64,000 nucleotides of DNA, from assembly GCA_019055375.1 (NCBI GenBank), contig JAHQIW010000301.1:186001-250000 (forward strand). Reading direction: 5' to 3'. A program made the position numbers and the translations under genes. Positions 40,101-46,100 of this stretch are shown here, in pieces (the stretch's first letter is position 1; every line of letters starts with the position of its first letter). The stretch is from Parelaphostrongylus tenuis (taxonomy: Eukaryota > Nematoda > Chromadorea > Rhabditida > Metastrongylidae). Under the pieces are notes generated by a model. It saw only the letters and a list, made by a program, of their open reading frames with translations, searched no databases and was not told the origin of the DNA.

Positions 40101-43100
40101 CACGAACGCATTGCAGTTGAAGGTGGAACAAACAGTGAAACAAAGAATTTATTGCCAACCTCGGAGCTGCATATCAGAAAAAAATCTATGAACTATTCCA
40201 ACTATGCCGCAGTCAACAGATAGTCGTTCTTGGGACTGGAATAGAAACAAAAGACCCCCCCACCATAATCAGTGTAGACAAACATGTTACATTGAAACTT
40301 GCAGCCAAATTTTATATAACTTATCACTGCAATTTCTTACCACATTTTATTATTCGCTTTAGTGTTTCGTTTTCAATTTATCAAACGCTCTCCACCTCTA
40401 GTTTTCTTTGAGAAATATATCTAGGAGAATTTAGATGAAGCTAGTCATGTTCCGTTTCAAAAGTCACTTGTCGCAAGATGGGTTGAAAAAGGAGGGTACT
40501 TTCCCCTATCCGCACCCATATTCAAAAATACATTTATTGCTCTTTCTAAACATATTAGTAATCGTTTGATAGCCAAATCTCGTTGAACGGTGCATTTTAT
40601 TCCTAAGATAACCTTTACATTACGCGCAACAGTAAAATAAAATTTTATTTCACTTCTAAGCATATTTCGCTGAACGCAGCTTTTCTTCTGGCCTTTTCAT
40701 GACCATTCGATAATACAAATCTTGACGACTTCAATGATTTGCTTGTTTTCAAGAAGGGCTTTTCAGTGCGTTGTCACAGCTAAAAGCACATTGAGCTTTG
40801 CACTCCGGCGTCGTGTCGACCGCGCAGTGCGGCTCACATGTGGCTTGTAATTTTTGTTATAAAATTTGAGGCTTTTTCTCAGCTTTCAAAATTTTCTAGA
40901 ATTAAACTTATGGCTTCAATACTCCAAAATCTCTGACACATTCATATGCTTTCAAAAAAATTGATAAATAGTTGATTACTCTTCAAACATGGATAAATCT
41001 GAAATACAATACAGATCACATTCAAGACGATGTAGGTTGAAATTCTGTCATTACTTTCAAGAGCAAGAAGAACCTTGTTTCCTATATCAACAATGGAAAT
41101 CGTACTTGGAGCACAGGAGGCAGAAAAAGTTTAGTTGCTGCCAAAAATGACTTCAGACGTTCTCATCTGCGACCATCTGACACCACCTCCATTTAGTCAA
41201 GTACGACTCCAAGAGCTGAAGAGCGGTGTCTCGGTGCCGTTTCTTCCGCGATTTTGCAGATCCCCACATTTTTTCCATTGAGTGAGAATACGTGTGCCTG
41301 GATCCACAAAATTGTAACGGTAGCTGAATTTCAAATATTGGAAAACAGCCTCTGCCGTATCGCCGGTGTTGTGACGCTTCAAACAATCGGAGTAGGCCTC
41401 AGGCCTTCAGTAATGTTATCTTTAATGACAACCAGGAGGGTTGATGCGTGGAGATCCGGAGCAACCATCAGAAAACATTGAATTGTTTCATGACAAATTT
41501 TTCCGGAGATCAATTGTTGAGGAAGCACACGACCAGCATTATTCTTCCTTTTGTGCATATTGACTCGTCTACTTGATCTTGCCATAGCCGTCAATCTTTT
41601 CAACACGGGGTCAAATCAAGCTCTTGGCAAGTGTTTCGCACATGTAACTGCTCCAAGCGATGGTTACTTTGTGGTCCATGCCTAGATTTCTTGTGCATCA
41701 ACTGGTCGATGTTGACACTTCAGCCCAACAGTGAAAGGGACGAATAGCACTTACGAAGGATAGACAAGTGTTCTCGAACCAATTGCCAACTCAAATTCTG
41801 ACCCTCATGGCACCTAGACTTGGAGCATCGCCGATCAATATGTGAGCAGAGCTGAAGCTTTATTTGATGTCCATTCTTGCACTGCCGTTTATGCTTGTAG
41901 CACGTCATGTTTTTGTAAGAATATGACTGGTTTCTTTCCAGTAGTTGGCAGATTAAAAATGATAATAAGATATCTCAGTGAAAACCAGGAAACATTTGGA
42001 AGAATGTTAAGACGTAGTGGCTTGATGCCGATTGTTGTGAATGTTCCGAAAGCGCGGTAGCTGGATGCCAATGTTGCAAAATCCATCCACATAACGGAGC
42101 GAAAATGCGTGCCGAGTGCGAAACTGAATTTTCTTTATAAGAACACGTTCATGGTTGAATGGCCAGCCCACCATCACGAAGGATCATGTGAGCATCAACG
42201 CAATTCTCATTTGCCTAATGTGTTCAGAATACAGCAATCCTACTTCCGGAGTCATGACATGCAATCACTACAGGGATTTTCTAAGTTATCAATACGGAGA
42301 GTCGTTAGCCTGTTGGAGTTGAGGAGAGGCTTTCTGGCTAGTTAGACTCCAACCAAGTCACCAGTGATATCTCGCATTATTTACTCATTGATGTCTTGCC
42401 CTTCTTACTAACGCAAAATTTTTATAATATTATACAATCAAACAACAAACGTTCCAATGGTTTCTCGCCTTCTTGGCTGCTTGCCATCATAAAAATAATT
42501 ATTAAACCTTGTTTTACGCCCAGTAAGAAGAAGAAATCATTCTTAGATATTTATCAGGCCTATTGAAATTTGAGCTTGGTCCTAACAAAACGCTCGAAAT
42601 GAGCGACATAATATTTCATAAATACCAGCCAAGTGTACAACAATGTCCATCTAGTGATTTCTTTCACTTGATGGCACGTGTAAAGTGTAGGTCTGCATCT
42701 CTTCTATGTAACGGGGTTATGTCTTCCCGAGAGAGATTGGCTAAAACTAAAGGCACTGTGGAACTGACGAGGCTGCCAAGGCCGAAATACGGGTATTGCA
42801 CTGTATAAATGCCCATAACAGATCATATGCATGGCTCAAAAATAATTATCAGGCATATAGAAAACGGCATTATTGAAAATGCCGAGATCAGGAGATAGTC
42901 GATCTTGGGACTTTTGAATGTGTCTCTGAACAAGAAAGACTTGAACAGGCTCTTAGCAAACACCGTGGTGACAGAATTATCGCTATATGTTGGAAAATGA
43001 CACTCAAGAACTCCTATACACACGATCAAACAGCAAATCACAATCACATCATTCACTTATAACTAATTGAAAATGGTGGAAATCCTCTTTTGGATGAGAT

Positions 43101-46100
43101 ATGATAACCCAATGAAAATAACTACCAGCGCCAAATTACCACATTTAAATAATCGAGTTCAGATACAATGAAAAAGATGTGATTCGCTGGCGTGCCGCCA
43201 AACAATGACGGGTTTGATTGTGTTTGAAAGACCATTGACGTGAACGCGTTGGTGAGAAGACACGCGTGCTATAGTGGAAATTGAAATGGAATGTCTTGAT
43301 TGCAAAGGAAAAGAAAAACATTCGTTATGGGTGACCTTAACGTTATTTCCTTCTGAACCGCGCCTTTCATTGATATTGGTGCGCCATATCCCAAGCACCA
43401 TGATAGTATAAAATCTTTATTTTTTATTATTAAATTGGTATTTGCTTTGTCCATTTGAGGTATACAACCAATTTTTTGATACAAAACCTACGAATAATGT
43501 TTAGAGCTTCAAATTCAATGACAAATGTGGAACATGTAACTATCAGTATCTAGGTGGGTAAGCTAGTGGTGCAGCCGCCGAATATCGTTCGCAGGCAAGT
43601 TGAAAAAAGCGATTTCAGAACGATCAAGTGAATCAGTGACTCACTATTTAGCTAACCTCGATATAGACGAATCAAAATTGAATTGTTCTGCATTGCCACA
43701 GCAAAATTTGTTGGAAAACGATTAAGGTAAGTAGAAGAATGCAAGAATGATACCGGAAATTGAGTTAAATGAGGGCATAAATAGGACAAATGTTTACATC
43801 TGCTACCGTCTAACCGTGAGATTGGTTAAGGTTCTCTGCCGGTTGGACGTTCGTAGAAGGCTCGTGACACGACTGAACAAACTCGTTCCTTGTACTTGTC
43901 ATCATGTCAGTAGTAAATAATGATAATCTTTAACAGAAAATCGATGACGTTGTTGAATAAGCGTAAATATGGAATTTTCTTTGACATTAACACTATAGAT
44001 GCCTTTATTTCAGTTTTTATTGTGCTAAAAATGTACGGCACAGCAGAAGATTGAGTTTTTCGAAAAAAGTCTCCCTATAACGGTTTTGAGAATTATGGTA
44101 ATGAAAACTGCAGACAAGTAGAGCAGTAGTAGCAATATTGATGGACTCTGTCTAAGCGCATAAAGCCTGTGTTCTCTGATTGCTCGGAAGATCAGTAGCC
44201 AACTTATTCGGATAAGATCACCCTATTCAGTCTAGGCGAAAATGCTCTAAGCTGTCTATTTCAGAACTTCAGGAGAAATCGAAGCGTGCAGCATATTTGT
44301 AGTGAAGACGGGAAAAGTCTCTAGCAACAATCAAAGCTAAAGACAAAAATGTTCGAAAATTATCAAGGATGGCACATGAGAACAGACGAATCGAGTGCAA
44401 GAAGTGCTGATATCCGCACAATCTGACATGTGAAGTGACGTTTATGTGATAATAATGTAATAACAAGTATTAATAGGCTGTGGGAAGAGATCCCTCTCAT
44501 CCGCGAAAAATCCATATTACACATAAATTCAATCAAAAACAATAATTTTTCTTCGAGATAAACGCCGTCATAATCCATGATCTTCTGCCAACAATCTGCA
44601 AGCTTCTCGATCTCAAACTACAATTCCTTAGGCTTTGAATCGAGAAACTCCTGGCATGCCTCTCCAACTTGATCAGATGTTGTGAATTGGTATTCACTCA
44701 GGAAATGTTTCTTCGAGCGGAAATCGGACCATAATCAGGCGGCGGAGCATTTGGACTGTAGGCTGAGTGCGACAAGACCTCGATTTCCTCCAGTTCATCA
44801 AACCTTTCCTTAGCCTTCTTTGCAGTGTCGGAATAAGTTCAAAATTCTTAATAGAATATTTTCTGCGTGGGTGCTGATCTGAGACATTTGATCAAGTTGA
44901 TGAGGCATCTCAGGAGTTCTTTGATTCAAATCCCAAGAAATACGGTACTTCAAATAAATCCGGATGCTTGCAGATCTTTGGAAGAGGACCGCTGATAATC
45001 ATGGTTTCCATGTTGAAGAATATTTATTGCTGTTTCTATATGAGTTTATGTGTAAAGTTCAATTTCATCGTGAGCGTAAGAAAACTTTTTCCTCAACCTC
45101 GTATCTTTATTGCTATAGTGTTATTGATTCATTGCGCATAATTTGAATACTAAAGTGTCCATAGCGCTGGAGACCTTTCGCCGATATGTGCACGAACTTC
45201 AATGTATTCGTCAGCTGACTGGTGTAAAATTTCCGTCCTTCAAAGTCTGCCTATACTGTCCTAGGATTTTTTTTTTCTGAACAAAACAAAAAACCGGACC
45301 GAACGATAGGACGGTGATCGCGGGGAACTAGTTCGCCATAGTTTAACTGATTGGTGACAGTAAGTAAACACTGATTTCGATGCGAATTCAAAGAACAAGA
45401 CCAAAGGACACGATTTGAGTGTTGGCCAACCACAGTGTAAGTGGACAGTACGGTATGGGTTGATGTTGAAGTGTTAAGGATACTAGGTGGCTAACGCGTT
45501 TACGCCGCTTTTACAACGTGACGCCCTATCAGAATATCCTGGCTTAGTGGCTTGCAAACTTCTATTGGAGCGTTCCAAATGATTTAAATTGATCGAGTGA
45601 GGAGATTTCTTGTTTCATAAAATTGTACGATTGGAGACAACTTGCTGCATTCAATTTTACCACTGAAGCTTCTATGTGTCGAAAAACGTCGCATTACACT
45701 TAACAAAATAGTCAACCAACGAGAGAAAAAAAATAAAAACGCTTCTAATAAAACCGCTAGCCAGAAATTGCTGAGAGTAGCGAGAGCAAATAGATGGGAC
45801 ATGCTGAGTGCAAAATTGACAGAGTGAAGGAAGACATCCACAAACGTCCGCCCTTATCTTTGCGATCATGTCAAAAAAACTAAACTTAGAAAGTGTACAA
45901 GATCAGTATGCATTTTGTCCTAAAAGGCTTAATACAGAAAGCTAAAATTAGAATTAATAGGAAAATATACGACTTCATGTTCTTTGCCTTTCAGCGCTAC
46001 AAGTGCAAAGTTAATAACGTCGGCAGTGAAGTGCGTGGGCGTCGTGAATAAGCTGATTGGGGTGAAAAGAATGAGGGTTTTCCTTCATCGTTCCGCTAAT

